From assembly GCA_009917445.1 (NCBI GenBank), contig QZEE01000022.1, positions 1 through 61,683 of the forward strand: 61,683 nt of DNA, written 5' to 3'. Each line of letters opens with the position of its first letter. Position 1 is the first letter of the stretch. Below are positions 25,277-34,597 of the stretch, piece after piece. The notes beneath the pieces were generated by a model. It was not told where the DNA came from, did no database searches, and saw only the letters and a program-made list of their open reading frames with translations. Position numbers and translations under genes: made by a program. Source of the stretch: a bacterium D16-76. Its GTDB lineage: Bacteria > Bacillota > Clostridia > Oscillospirales > Acutalibacteraceae.

Positions 25277-26539
25277 ATGTCATTACGGTCAAGACGGGAA
25301 GCGGAAAAGGCTTTTGAGGATATGTCCAGCTATTCATCCTCAAAGGAATATAAAAGCCGGAGGAAAAACCGGCCGGGGCGTACCGTAGCCAAAAGCATCT
25401 TTGGGGTGCTGTGCGTACTGATGATCTTAGCGGGCACCGGGGCCATGTACGTCTCTACCGACCTTATCGGCGACCTAAGCACCGTCGCCATCACCAAAGA
25501 TAAAGACGAGCTGGGCATCCAGCCCGACGCGATTTTGGACGACAGCATCAAGAATATAGCCCTCTTTGGCCTGGACACCCGCAGCAGCTCTTTTGAAGGG
25601 AACTCCGACGTAATCATGATTCTGTCGGTAGATAACCGCCACCACGCTATCAAAATGACTTCGATTATGCGGGACACCCGGGTGCTCATTGAGGGCGAAG
25701 GGTATAACGAATATATCAGCGGCTGGGACACCAAGATCAACGCCGCCTACGGCTTTGGGGGGCCGCAGCTGGCCCTGCGCACCCTGAACCAGCATTTCGG
25801 CCTGCGCATTGAGGAGTTCGTCACCATCAACTTTGTGAACATGGCGGCTATTGTAGACGCCTTCGGCGGGGTGGAAATGGACATCACTGGGCCGGAAAAA
25901 GCGCAGATTAACGCTAACCTCTGGGACCTGCGCAACGAGGCCGAGCGCCAGAAGGAGCTGGACCAGGAGCTGGGCGTATATAACGAGCTGAACTACCCGG
26001 AAATCTTGAACAGCGACTTTTTCTTAGACAACAAGGGCAGTGTGGACTGGGACACCGACCAGTATTTTGAGGATGGCCATTACCTTTTAAACGGCAACCA
26101 GGCTGTGGCCTATGGGCGAATCCGCTACCTGGGCAACGGCGATTACGATCGGGTCGGGCGCCAGCAGAAGGTGCTGCGGCAGCTGGTAGGCCGGTTAAAG
26201 GACATCAGCCTTACCGAGTACCCGGGGCTTATCAAGCAGCTGATGCCCTACTGCCAGACGAACCTTTCTTTAGATGATATAGTGGGCATGGCGCCGATCC
26301 TGACCAGCTCCTTTGAGATCGAGTCCATCACCGTGCCGGATGTCAACTACGAAACCGACCTGTTCGACGGGCCGGTAATAGAAGATGGCCAAGAAGTGTA
26401 CTACCTGATCTACGACGTGACAGCCGCAGCCGAACGCATCAGCGCTTTTGTATACGAAGAGGATTCCCCCTATTGGGAGGATTACGGCAACACCGCTAAA
26501 GAGCCCGTTCAGGAAGAAAGCGGCAGCCCCCAGGCATAG
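25277..26539 (+). CDS. LCP (LytR-CpsA-Psr) family ligase 1
   Basis: A 420-residue protein with a cytosolic basic N-terminus, one membrane segment (about 38-60) and an extracellular LCP domain: NIALFGLDTR, DVIMILSVD, the Arg-containing TSIMRDTRVLI, AYGFGGPQLALRTLNQHFGL and RIRYLGNGDYDRVGRQQKVL. LCP enzymes attach glycopolymers from undecaprenyl carriers to peptidoglycan. It is tandem with a paralogue 40 bp downstream. Confidence 0.92.
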   Translation: MSLRSRREAEKAFEDMSSYSSSKEYKSRRKNRPGRTVAKSIFGVLCVLMILAGTGAMYVSTDLIGDLSTVAITKDKDELGIQPDAILDDSIKNIALFGLDTRSSSFEGNSDVIMILSVDNRHHAIKMTSIMRDTRVLIEGEGYNEYISGWDTKINAAYGFGGPQLALRTLNQHFGLRIEEFVTINFVNMAAIVDAFGGVEMDITGPEKAQINANLWDLRNEAERQKELDQELGVYNELNYPEILNSDFFLDNKGSVDWDTDQYFEDGHYLLNGNQAVAYGRIRYLGNGDYDRVGRQQKVLRQLVGRLKDISLTEYPGLIKQLMPYCQTNLSLDDIVGMAPILTSSFEIESITVPDVNYETDLFDGPVIEDGQEVYYLIYDVTAAAERISAFVYEEDSPYWEDYGNTAKEPVQEESGSPQA

Positions 26540-26578
26540 GGTCGGGGCCATGGATGGGAAAAGGGAAGTGAATAGAAA

Positions 26579-27910
26579 ATGGATGAACGGAACCCCCGGC
26601 GGCGGTATGGCCCCGATGGGGGCAGGCACAGCAGCCCGCCTCGTCGCCCCGCGCCCAAAAGGGGCCAGCCGCCCCCCCGGCGCAGGCGCGAGCCCCTGCA
26701 GGACAACTATTATTATGAAGAGCCCCCCCGGGCCAAAGGCGGCCGCAGCCAGCCGCCGGAAAGCTTTGAGGATATTTCCAGCTACTCTTCTCCGGGCAGG
26801 CGGCGGGCAGACCAGATGCGCCCGGCCCGCAGGCCCAAACGCCCGGGCGGGGGCAGGCGTACCGTCAAGGCCGTGCTGCTGCTGTTTGTGCTGGCGGTGG
26901 TGGGCGGCGGCATTTATGTGTTTGGGTTTATGCTCAGTGGGCTGAAGATGGTAAACCTCACCAAAGACAAATCTGCCCTGGGCATCGGCGGGGATGTGTA
27001 CTTGGACCCAGAGGTAAAAAACATCGCCATGTTTGGCCTGGACGCCCGGGACGGGGAAAACGTAGGGCGGTCTGACGCGCTGATGGTATTGACTATTGAC
27101 AAAAAGCACCACAAGCTGAAGCTCACCTCGATTTTACGGGACTCCCAAGTGTACATAGACGGGTACGGGTACGATAAAATCACCCACGCGTACGCTTACG
27201 GGGGCCCTGAACTGGCCATAAAGACCCTAAACCAGAATTACCACCTTGATATCCAGGACTATGTAACGGTGAATTTCACCAAGATGGCCCAGATCGTAGA
27301 CGCCTTTGGCGGGGTAGAAATGGACCTTACCGGCGCGGAAAAGGGGCAGATCAACCAAAACCTGTGGGATCTGTCTATGGAAGCCCAGCGCCAGAAGGAC
27401 GAGGACATGGCCAACGGCGCCTACAAAGAAGGGGGCTACCCCGAGATACAGAACAGCGACTTCCTGCTCAACGCCGGGGGCACGGTAGACTGGGCCAACG
27501 GGGAATACTTTGAAGACGGGCGGCATCTGCTCAACGGCAACCAGGCCGTGGCCTTTGCCCGCATACGTTACCTAGAGGGCGGCGACGACGTCCGGGCCGG
27601 GCGGCAGCAGCTGGTGCTGCAGGGCCTCATCACCCAGCTGAAAGGGAAAAGCAAGCTGATGTATCCTGCCCTGGTGCACGACGTGGTGCCTATGTGCGAA
27701 ACCTCCCTGGACTACTTGGGCATGATGGGCCTGGTGCCCTTTGTGCTGACAGACTTTACCATGGAAACGCTGACCATACCCGGGGCGGAGGAAAACGCTT
27801 ATGGGGATTATAACGACAGCGGCGCATGGGTATATATGTATGATGTAGAGGCGGCAGCTGGGCATATCAGCCGGTTTATTTACGAAGAGGCTTCGCCTTA
27901 CGCCTGGTAG
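26579..27910 (+). CDS. LCP (LytR-CpsA-Psr) family ligase 2
   Basis: A 443-residue paralogue of the previous gene. The N-terminal 95 residues are Arg/Pro-rich and cytosolic, then one membrane helix, then the LCP domain (NIAMFGLDARDG, TSILRDSQVYI, AYGGPELAIKTLNQNYHLDI, ARIRYLEGGDDVRAGRQQL). The motif E-D-I/M-S-S-Y-S-S occurs in both N-terminal tails, suggesting recent duplication. Confidence 0.92.
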   Translation: MDERNPRRRYGPDGGRHSSPPRRPAPKRGQPPPRRRREPLQDNYYYEEPPRAKGGRSQPPESFEDISSYSSPGRRRADQMRPARRPKRPGGGRRTVKAVLLLFVLAVVGGGIYVFGFMLSGLKMVNLTKDKSALGIGGDVYLDPEVKNIAMFGLDARDGENVGRSDALMVLTIDKKHHKLKLTSILRDSQVYIDGYGYDKITHAYAYGGPELAIKTLNQNYHLDIQDYVTVNFTKMAQIVDAFGGVEMDLTGAEKGQINQNLWDLSMEAQRQKDEDMANGAYKEGGYPEIQNSDFLLNAGGTVDWANGEYFEDGRHLLNGNQAVAFARIRYLEGGDDVRAGRQQLVLQGLITQLKGKSKLMYPALVHDVVPMCETSLDYLGMMGLVPFVLTDFTMETLTIPGAEENAYGDYNDSGAWVYMYDVEAAAGHISRFIYEEASPYAW

Positions 27911-27941
27911 CGGGCCGATCAAAACAGAAAGGAAGGATCAT

Positions 27942-28859
27942 ATGTGTGAACCAGTATTGGTGGTAATGGCGGCAGGCATGGGCAGCCGGTACGGCGGCTT
28001 AAAGCAGATCGCGCCGGTAGGGGCCTGCGGGGAGAAGATCATCGATTACTCTATTTTTGACGCCAGGCGCGCCGGGTTTAAAAAAGCGGTCTTCATCATT
28101 AAGGAAGAGCTGCGGGAGGATTTTGAGGAAGCGGTCTTCCAAAAGATGCGCAAATATATGGACATCCAGGTGGTTTTCCAAAAGCAGGGGGACATCCCTG
28201 AGGGCTTTTCCGTCCCAGAAGGCCGGGTAAAGCCCTGGGGCACGGGCCACGCGGCCCTTACCGCCGCCCGGGTGCTGGGGGACGCCCCCTACGCCGTCAT
28301 CAACGCCGACGACTTTTATGGGCAGGAAGCCTTTGAGAAAATCTATACCTTCTTAAAAAACGCCCAGGACGGGGAAAAGCTGGATTTCGCCATGGTGGGC
28401 TACCAGCTGGGCAACACGGTGACAGACAACGGCTACGTGTCCCGGGGCGTGTGCGAAACCCAAGGGGGCCTGCTGAAAAACATTGTAGAGCGCACCCACA
28501 TCGAAAAGCGGGAAGGCGGCATCGCTTATACCGAGGACGGCGAGGCCTGGCACAGCCTGCCCGCGGACGCCGTGGTCTCTATGAACGTATGGGGCTTTAC
28601 CCCCGGCTTCACCCCGGCTTTAGAAGAGGATTTCAAGCGGTTTTTCCGGGAGGACGTGCCGAAAAACCCGGAAAAAGCGGAAATCTACCTGCCCTTTGTG
28701 GTCAATTCCCTGCTGGAAAGCGGCAGGGCCCAGGTGCGGGTGCTGTCCTCCCAGGACAAATGGTATGGGGTCACCTACCAGGAGGACCGCCAGACTGTAG
28801 TAGACGCGCTGGCCGCCATGACAGAAGCGGGCCAGTACCCGTCGCCCTTGTGGCAATAA
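27942..28859 (+). CDS. Sugar-phosphate nucleotidyltransferase-like protein
   Basis: A 305-residue protein with the nucleotide-binding N-terminus LVVMAAGMGSRYGGLKQIAP and the metal-binding INADDFYG around residue 125. This is a GT-A-fold nucleotidyltransferase of the LicC/GalU-like group. The substrate is not certain; supply of an activated sugar or choline-type precursor for the LCP pathway is an inference from position. GAAAGGAAGG precedes the ATG. Confidence 0.82.
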   Translation: MCEPVLVVMAAGMGSRYGGLKQIAPVGACGEKIIDYSIFDARRAGFKKAVFIIKEELREDFEEAVFQKMRKYMDIQVVFQKQGDIPEGFSVPEGRVKPWGTGHAALTAARVLGDAPYAVINADDFYGQEAFEKIYTFLKNAQDGEKLDFAMVGYQLGNTVTDNGYVSRGVCETQGGLLKNIVERTHIEKREGGIAYTEDGEAWHSLPADAVVSMNVWGFTPGFTPALEEDFKRFFREDVPKNPEKAEIYLPFVVNSLLESGRAQVRVLSSQDKWYGVTYQEDRQTVVDALAAMTEAGQYPSPLWQ

Positions 28860-28867
28860 GGAAGCAT

Positions 28868-28910
28868 ACGGAAAGGCCGGGGCTGCCCGGTTTTTCCGTT
28901 TATTTTTTGT
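28868..28910 (+). terminator. Terminator after nucleotidyltransferase
   Basis: ACGGAAA-GG-CCGGG pairs with CCCGG-TT-TTTCCGT, followed by TTATTTTTTG. Confidence 0.85.
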
Positions 28911-29008
28911 TAAGAAAGGGTTTACAGAATATTCAAAATTTCGCCGGGCCATTGGATTATACTGGAAACATTGTGGACTTTGCTGTGATATTCCCATAAA
29001 GAGGAGAG

Positions 29009-32000
29009 ATGGATTTGTTTTCCCGATTCAGCGTAAAAAAGCCGCTTACCGTGCTGGTAGGGGTGGTCATAGCCGTGGTGTTGGGGGCCGTGTCCTTTTC
29101 CCGCATGACGCCGGACCTGCTGCCCAATATCAACATGCCCTACGCCGTCATTGTCACCGCATACCCCGGGGCAACGCCAGAGGAGGTAGAGCAGGAGGTC
29201 ACCAAGCCCATTGAGCAGGCCATGGCCACCCTGGACCACCTGGATGGCCTCACGTCCATTTCCCGGGAAAACGCCTCCCAGGTGATGCTGGCCCTTACCG
29301 ACAGCGCGAATATGGACACGCTGACCTCGGAAATACGGGAGAAGCTCAACGCCGTTTCCGGCGCATGGGGCGATGGGGTGGGTACGCCCTACATCATGAA
29401 AATAAACCCCAATATGCTGCCTGTGGCTGTGTGCGCTGTAGAAATGGAGGGCCTGGACAATAAAGGCTTGACAAACCTGCTGGACGGGGAACTGCTGGTA
29501 AAGCTGGAAGGCGTGGAAGGCGTGGCAAGCGTCAGTGTCAGCGGCAATGTGACGGAAAATGTCCAGGTAGAGCTGCGGCAGGAGAAAATCGATGAAGTAA
29601 ACCGCCGCATACGGGAAAAGCTGGAAGGCACCTTTGCAGACGCGGAAGCCGAGCTCACGGAAAAAAGCAGCGAGGTAGAAAGCGGCCTGGCCGAAAGCGA
29701 AGAACAGTCCGCCCTGCTGGACCAGCAGCAGGCCCAGCTGCAGGCTGGACAAGACCAGCTGGCCCAGCAGGGCGGACAGGCCCAGGGGCAGCTGCTGTCG
29801 AAAAAGGTGGAGATCGAAACCGCCAAGGCCCAGCTGCAAGCCCAGCTAACGACGTTAGGGGAGTCGGAAAAGGCCCTGCTGGAAACCCAAACCCAGCTGC
29901 AGGGCTTGGCGGCGACCCTTTCAGGGCTTGCGGGGCAAGTGCAGGCCTTAGAGGAAGCCATTGCCGGGCTGGAACAGGCCGCAGCCGGGTATGAGGTACT
30001 GGCCCAGCAGAAGGCAGCCTTAGAAGGGCAGCTGGCCCAGGCCGTGCCCGGCAGCCCAGAGGCCGAGGAGCTGCGGCAGCAGCTCACCCAGGTAGAGGGG
30101 CAGATAGCCCAGGCCGAAGCCATCTTAGCGGGTTTTGGGGTAACCATCGACGGGGCGCCCGCCAAAATCGCCGAGCTGCGGGAGGCCCGGGAAGCCGCCG
30201 CCCAGGCTTTAGAGGAGGCCCGGGCCGCCATTGCCGCCACAGGGGTAGACCCGGACTCCCTGGACAGCTCTTTGGCGGAGGTAAACGAGAACCTGGCCAA
30301 AGTCCAGGCCGGCAAGGCCGCAATGCAGCAGACCCTTTCCCAGCTGGAAGCCGGGGGCATTACCGTAGACCAGGCCCTGGCCGAGCTCTCGCGGCAGCAG
30401 ACCAGCGGCCTTTTGCAGATCAGCGCCGGCCTTTCCCAGATCATGGCGGGCAAGTCGGCTATTGCGTCAGCCCAAAGCCAGCTTACCGCAGCCAAAGAGC
30501 AGATACAGTCGGCCACCGAGGATTTTGAAGAGCAGAAAAAGGCCGCCTTTGCAGGGGCAAAGCTGGACATCACCATGGACATGGTATCCACCATCTTGTC
30601 GGCCCAGCACTTTTCCATGCCCGCCGGGTATATAGAGGAGGACGGCGTGCAGACCCTGGTGCGGGTGGGCAATAAGCTGGAAGATCTGGAAGAGCTCAAG
30701 GCCCTTGTCCTGTTCGACACCGGCGAGGACGCCATTGGGCCCGTCACCCTGGCCGATGTAGCCGAAGTCACCCTGGAAAGCAACGCCGGCGACGTATACG
30801 CCAAGGTCAACGGTCAAGACGCCGTGGCCCTGTCCTTTACCAAGCAGTCGGCCTACTCCACGGCCCAGGTGTCCAAAAATATACAAGAGCGCTTCGGGCA
30901 GCTTTCCGAGCAGTACCAGGGCCTCCATTTCACCATGCTCTCCGACCAGGGCGACTACATATACATTGTGGTAGACACCGTGCTGCAAAACTTAGTGCTG
31001 GGCGCAGGGCTGGCCGTGCTCATCCTGCTGTTGTTTTTAAAAGACCTGCGACCCACTCTGGCTGTGGCCTGTTCCATCCCCATTTCGCTGCTGGTAGCCA
31101 TTGTGCTTATGTACTTTTCCGGGGTGACCCTCAACGTCATCTCCCTTTCCGGCCTGGCAGTAGGCGTGGGCATGCTGGTAGACAACTCGGTGGTAGTCAT
31201 CGAAAACATCTTCCGCCTGCGGGCCGAGGGCGTACCGGCGGCAAAGGCGTCGGTGCAGGGGGCCGTACAGGTGACCGGGGCCATCATCGCCTCCACCTTG
31301 ACGACCATCTGCGTGTTTTTGCCCATTGTCTTTGTAGAAGGGGTGACCCGCGAGCTCTTCACAGACATGGCTCTAACCATCGGCTATTCGCTGCTGGCCA
31401 GCCTGTTTGTGGCCATTACCCTGGTGCCCGCCATGACCTCCGCCACGCTGCGGGGCGGGAAGATCAAAGGCAGCCGGTTTTTTGACAGCCTGCTGGCTGG
31501 CTACGGCCGCGTAGCCACCGTGTCCCTTAACCACAAGTGGGTGGCTCTCACCCTTTCAGTGGTGCTGCTGGCGGCAAGCGTATGGCTGGCCCTGGGGCGC
31601 GGCTTCCTCTTCATGCCGTCTATGAGTGGTACACAGCTAAGCGTTTCCCTTGTGCCCGAGGACGAAGCCCTAAGCTTTGCTGAAAAAACCCAGCTTTACG
31701 ACCAAGCGGCTCAACGTATTTTAGAGCTTGAAGGAATTGAGACCGTAGGGGCCCTTTCCTCCGGCAGCGATGGCGGGGGTATGCTGGCCATGATGGGCGG
31801 CAGCGGAGGGGAAATCTCCATGTACGCCCTGCTGGATCAGGACGCCGGGGTAAAAGACAGCGAGCTGGCCAAACAAATAAAGGAAGCCTGTAGCGGCCTG
31901 CCCTGCGAGGTCTCGGCCCAGGGGGCTATGGATATGTCTTCAGCCATGTCCTCTATCAGCGGCGCCGGGGTAGAGGTAAAGCTTTATGGCGAGGACATGG

Positions 32001-33070
32001 ACGCCCTGTTGGAAGCCGCTGACAGCCTAGGCGAAGAGCTGTCGGCCTTAGAGGGCATCCAGTCTGCAGAGACAGGGTTGGAAGAAGAAGCCGAACCAGA
32101 GCTGCGCATTGTGGTGGACAAAAACAAGGCCATGGCCGAGGGCCTCACCGTGGCGCAGGTGTACCAAAGCGTGCGTGCGGCGGTGACAGGCTCGGCCACG
32201 GCGGCCTCAATGGACGTGGGCGGCGTAGCCGAAGACGTGTTGGTGCTGCACCCCAAGACAGGGGAAATGACAGCCTCCTACCTAAAAGGCCTGGTGCTTA
32301 CGGCAACAGACCGCAAGACTGGGGAAACCCGCGACGTACCCCTGGTGCGCGTGGCAAGCTTTGAAGAACGGCAGAGCCTTACCAGCATCCGCCGGGAAAA
32401 CCAGAAGCGGGTGCTTACCTTAACGGCCCAGGTAGCCGAGGGCCACAACGTCTCCCTGGCAGCACAAGAGGTGGAGCGCACCCTAAAAGACTACCAGCTC
32501 CCAGAAGGCATCACCCTGGAGATCACCGGCGAAAACGAGGCGATCATGGAAGCCATGGAGCAGCTTGTGTACATGGCGGCGCTGGCAATCCTGATCATAT
32601 ACCTGATCATGGTTATCCAGTTCCAGTCGCTGCTGCTGCCCTTTATCGTCATGTTTACCATACCCCTTGCCTTTACAGGGGGATTCGCCGCCCTGTACCT
32701 TTGCGGCATGGAGGTAAGCGTGGTGTCCATGATCGGCTTCATCATGCTGTCCGGCATCATCGTCAACAACGGTATCGTGCTCATCGACTACATTAACCAG
32801 CTCCGTGCCCTGGGCATCCCCCGCCGCGAGGCCATCGTGCAGGCCGGGCGCACCAGGCTGCGGCCCATCCTGATGACCGTGCTCACCACGGTGTTAGGCC
32901 TGGTGTTCATGGCCGTAGGCACCGGCACCGGGGCTGAAATGATGCAGCCCATTGCTGTAGTGTGCATAGGCGGCCTGCTGTATGCTACCTTGATGACACT
33001 GTTTGTAGTGCCGGCTATGTACGAGCTGTTAAGCCCCCGAGAAATGCGCCACGTTGACTTAGGCGAATAG
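29009..33070 (+). CDS. RND-family efflux permease with long coiled-coil insertion
   Basis: A 1353-residue permease; HAE1/AcrB-type RND proteins are usually about 1,050. Residues 1-195: first membrane helix and porter subdomain (SRMTPDLLPNINMPYAVIVT). Residues about 195-517 are an Ala/Gln/Glu-rich helical coiled coil, inserted just before the segment TMDMVSTILSAQHFSMPAGY. The rest is a normal RND body with GVGMLVDNSVVVIENIF in the proton-relay helix and a second repeat (MIGFIMLSGIIVNNGIVLID). No MFP adaptor or outer-membrane factor gene is adjacent. The start may be TTG 29015, better spaced from GAGGAG. Confidence 0.9.
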   Translation: MDLFSRFSVKKPLTVLVGVVIAVVLGAVSFSRMTPDLLPNINMPYAVIVTAYPGATPEEVEQEVTKPIEQAMATLDHLDGLTSISRENASQVMLALTDSANMDTLTSEIREKLNAVSGAWGDGVGTPYIMKINPNMLPVAVCAVEMEGLDNKGLTNLLDGELLVKLEGVEGVASVSVSGNVTENVQVELRQEKIDEVNRRIREKLEGTFADAEAELTEKSSEVESGLAESEEQSALLDQQQAQLQAGQDQLAQQGGQAQGQLLSKKVEIETAKAQLQAQLTTLGESEKALLETQTQLQGLAATLSGLAGQVQALEEAIAGLEQAAAGYEVLAQQKAALEGQLAQAVPGSPEAEELRQQLTQVEGQIAQAEAILAGFGVTIDGAPAKIAELREAREAAAQALEEARAAIAATGVDPDSLDSSLAEVNENLAKVQAGKAAMQQTLSQLEAGGITVDQALAELSRQQTSGLLQISAGLSQIMAGKSAIASAQSQLTAAKEQIQSATEDFEEQKKAAFAGAKLDITMDMVSTILSAQHFSMPAGYIEEDGVQTLVRVGNKLEDLEELKALVLFDTGEDAIGPVTLADVAEVTLESNAGDVYAKVNGQDAVALSFTKQSAYSTAQVSKNIQERFGQLSEQYQGLHFTMLSDQGDYIYIVVDTVLQNLVLGAGLAVLILLLFLKDLRPTLAVACSIPISLLVAIVLMYFSGVTLNVISLSGLAVGVGMLVDNSVVVIENIFRLRAEGVPAAKASVQGAVQVTGAIIASTLTTICVFLPIVFVEGVTRELFTDMALTIGYSLLASLFVAITLVPAMTSATLRGGKIKGSRFFDSLLAGYGRVATVSLNHKWVALTLSVVLLAASVWLALGRGFLFMPSMSGTQLSVSLVPEDEALSFAEKTQLYDQAAQRILELEGIETVGALSSGSDGGGMLAMMGGSGGEISMYALLDQDAGVKDSELAKQIKEACSGLPCEVSAQGAMDMSSAMSSISGAGVEVKLYGEDMDALLEAADSLGEELSALEGIQSAETGLEEEAEPELRIVVDKNKAMAEGLTVAQVYQSVRAAVTGSATAASMDVGGVAEDVLVLHPKTGEMTASYLKGLVLTATDRKTGETRDVPLVRVASFEERQSLTSIRRENQKRVLTLTAQVAEGHNVSLAAQEVERTLKDYQLPEGITLEITGENEAIMEAMEQLVYMAALAILIIYLIMVIQFQSLLLPFIVMFTIPLAFTGGFAALYLCGMEVSVVSMIGFIMLSGIIVNNGIVLIDYINQLRALGIPRREAIVQAGRTRLRPILMTVLTTVLGLVFMAVGTGTGAEMMQPIAVVCIGGLLYATLMTLFVVPAMYELLSPREMRHVDLGE

Positions 33071-33078
33071 AGAAAAAG

Positions 33079-33118
33079 AAAAGAGCCGCTGCGGGTACAA
33101 AGCCCCGGCGGCTCTTTT
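33079..33118 (+). terminator. Terminator after RND gene
   Basis: AAAAGAGCCGC and GCGGCTCTTTT form the stem; the A and T flanks make it usable from both sides, serving also the convergent SLOG gene. Confidence 0.88.
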
Positions 33119-33155
33119 AACATATTTCGGCAAAACGATAGGGGAAGGGGCAAGG

Positions 33156-33698
33156 TCACAACACCCCTGGCGGCCCCTGGGTGAACAGGGAAACCTGGCT
33201 TTCCTCTAAATCCCACCCCGCCAGGTTTATGACCTGCAGGCCCTGCTGCCTTGCGTAACGCACCGTGTAAGCCGTACCGCCCCGTGCCGTGTCCCGCAGG
33301 TAGCACAGGCAATAGGCGCTGTGGTCTACCAGGTAGCGGTTGCGCTGGAACATGCAGCCCCTTTGGTATACCTCTGCCGTATACAGGATTTCATCAGCCT
33401 GCCGCAGCAAGGTGCGGTACACAGCGGCCTCCCGCTGGGGCCAGCGGGACTCCTGCCCCATGCAGGGCAGCACCAGCACCAGCCGCAGCCCGGGGATTTC
33501 CTCCCGGGCCGCCACCACCTCTTGGGCAGCAAGGGTGTCAAATCCGACCGCGCCCCCGGCCAGGAAATCCCGCACCCCTTCATCCCCAGCCAGCCGGGCA
33601 ATCTCCCGGCGCAGCCGCTGCCGTACCGCCGGGATGCCCTGGGCAGGCACACGGCGGTGGCCAGTAAAACAGCAGCAGTACCCCCGTCCGGCCCCCAC
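33156..33698 (-). CDS. SLOG-domain protein (DUF1273/YpsA-like)
   Basis: A 180-residue Rossmann-like protein: CCFTGHRRVP at the N-terminus, LAGGAVGFDTLAAQEV, LVLVLPCMGQ, RNRYLVDHSAYCLCYL and GGTAYTVRYA. SLOG proteins bind nucleotide-derived ligands; no enzymatic role is established for this branch. The GTG at 33698 is chosen because GGAAGGGG precedes it and the GHR motif starts close to it; an open frame to 33863 runs through a terminator hairpin. Confidence 0.78.
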   Translation of the reverse strand: MGAGRGYCCCFTGHRRVPAQGIPAVRQRLRREIARLAGDEGVRDFLAGGAVGFDTLAAQEVVAAREEIPGLRLVLVLPCMGQESRWPQREAAVYRTLLRQADEILYTAEVYQRGCMFQRNRYLVDHSAYCLCYLRDTARGGTAYTVRYARQQGLQVINLAGWDLEESQVSLFTQGPPGVL

Positions 33699-33718
33699 AA
33701 GCGCCCCCCCTTCCGCAA

Positions 33719-33741
33719 ATAAAAAAGGGCTCCAAAGCCCC
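33719..33741 (-). terminator. Hairpin with T-tract just upstream of the SLOG gene
   Basis: On the minus strand GGGGCT-TTGG-AGCCC is followed by TTTTTTATT, ending 21 bp before the SLOG start. It could end the preceding transcript or attenuate SLOG expression. Confidence 0.7.
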
Positions 33742-33780
33742 TTCCGCAACAAAAAATAAAACAGCCCGCCCGACCGTAAT

Positions 33781-34015
33781 GTGCATCTCAATAACCTGCT
33801 ACAGAAAAAGCAGGTGGGTGCCCTCCCGCGTGGTTCTCGCTCCCTTCGTCCAGCGCCGGGCAAAGCCGGGCCGGGAGGTCTGCAGTCCGCAGGCGGAGCG
33901 GGGCTCCCAATATGAGGAGTGTAGGGTTATATGTGCACAGTCCGCGAATCGGGCAGGCTGCCGTTAACCGTAACAACCTGCCGCCGCGCCGGCCCCCAGG
34001 ACGGCACAGCGTTTT
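33781..34015. ncRNA. Candidate structured RNA between DUF1292 and SLOG genes
   Basis: No ORF is supported. Nested, co-linear complementary segments occur: GTGCA (33781-33785) with TGCAC (33934-33938), ATAACC (33791-33796) with GGTTAT (33925-33930), CTACA (33799-33803) with TGTAG (33920-33924). A second hairpin is GGCAGG (33952-33957) with CCTGCC (33977-33982). On the plus strand a T-rich tract (34011-34020) follows; on the minus strand T-rich tracts follow near 33750-33765. The strand and class are undecided. I found no match to RNase P, tmRNA or SRP core motifs. Confidence 0.4.
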
Positions 34016-34020
34016 ATTTT

Positions 34021-34320
34021 TTATTCCTCAGGCTCGTCAAAATAAGCCTCGTTAAAGCGTTCTTCAAAGATTTCCGCCAGCTTATCCAGCAGCTCGTCAT
34101 CGTCCACTTCCTGCAGCTGTTCCTCCCCATCTTCCTCAATCACCTCGAAGATGTAGTAGGTCTCTGCCTCTGAGGAAATATCCTCAGGATCCTGCTGGGT
34201 GGGCACCAGGGCCATATAGTGGCCATCGTCGTTGTCCAGCTCGTCAATAATCTCAAATTCGTGCTCCTGCCCCTCGTCATCCACCAGGGTGATCAGGTCG
34301 GCTTCAAAACTGTTATCCAT
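34021..34320 (-). CDS. DUF1292 acidic protein
   Basis: A 99-residue, very acidic protein (LITLVDDEGQEHEFEIIDEL, then TYYIFEVIEEDGEEQLQEVDDDELLDKLAEIFEERFN). DUF1292 proteins are conserved in Firmicutes; function unknown. It has its own promoter at 34371-34399. Confidence 0.88.
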   Translation of the reverse strand: MDNSFEADLITLVDDEGQEHEFEIIDELDNDDGHYMALVPTQQDPEDISSEAETYYIFEVIEEDGEEQLQEVDDDELLDKLAEIFEERFNEAYFDEPEE

Positions 34321-34370
34321 AAGCAGCCTGCGCTCCTTTCCGAAAGCACGGTGGGCTTTCTCTGAAACAC

Positions 34371-34399
34371 ATTGTACATAAAATTCATCGTAAAGTCAA
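34371..34399 (-). promoter_or_regulatory. Promoter of the DUF1292 gene
   Basis: -35 TTGACT (34394-34399), 17 bp, -10 TACAAT (34371-34376) on the minus strand. Confidence 0.72.
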
Positions 34400-34562
34400 G
34401 AGTGAACCGGCAAAAACTACGGGACAGCTGCTTTTTTCTGAAACAGGGGGCGCCTCGCCCTTTTATCCTGCCCATTTGCCGCCGTTTCATGCCCGCAAGG
34501 CAAGCATATGCGGAGGACTTGTAAAAAATGCAAAATTTTTTCAAAAAAGTGTAAAAAACCTA

Positions 34563-34591
34563 TTGACAACCACAGCGTAGGGTGTTATAAT
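34563..34591 (+). promoter_or_regulatory. Perfect sigma-A promoter of the large RNA
   Basis: -35 TTGACA (34563-34568) and -10 TATAAT (34586-34591), exactly 17 bp apart. An A/T-rich run upstream resembles an UP element. No start codon with a coding frame follows. Confidence 0.88.
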
Positions 34592-34597
34592 ACAACC

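Noticed and set aside
30084-30810. Long minus-strand frames opposite the RND coiled-coil region
   Set aside because: Shadow translations of GC-rich, repetitive codons with no family features.
33781-34015. RNase P, tmRNA or SRP RNA
   Set aside because: None of the diagnostic conserved cores of these RNAs is found on either strand.
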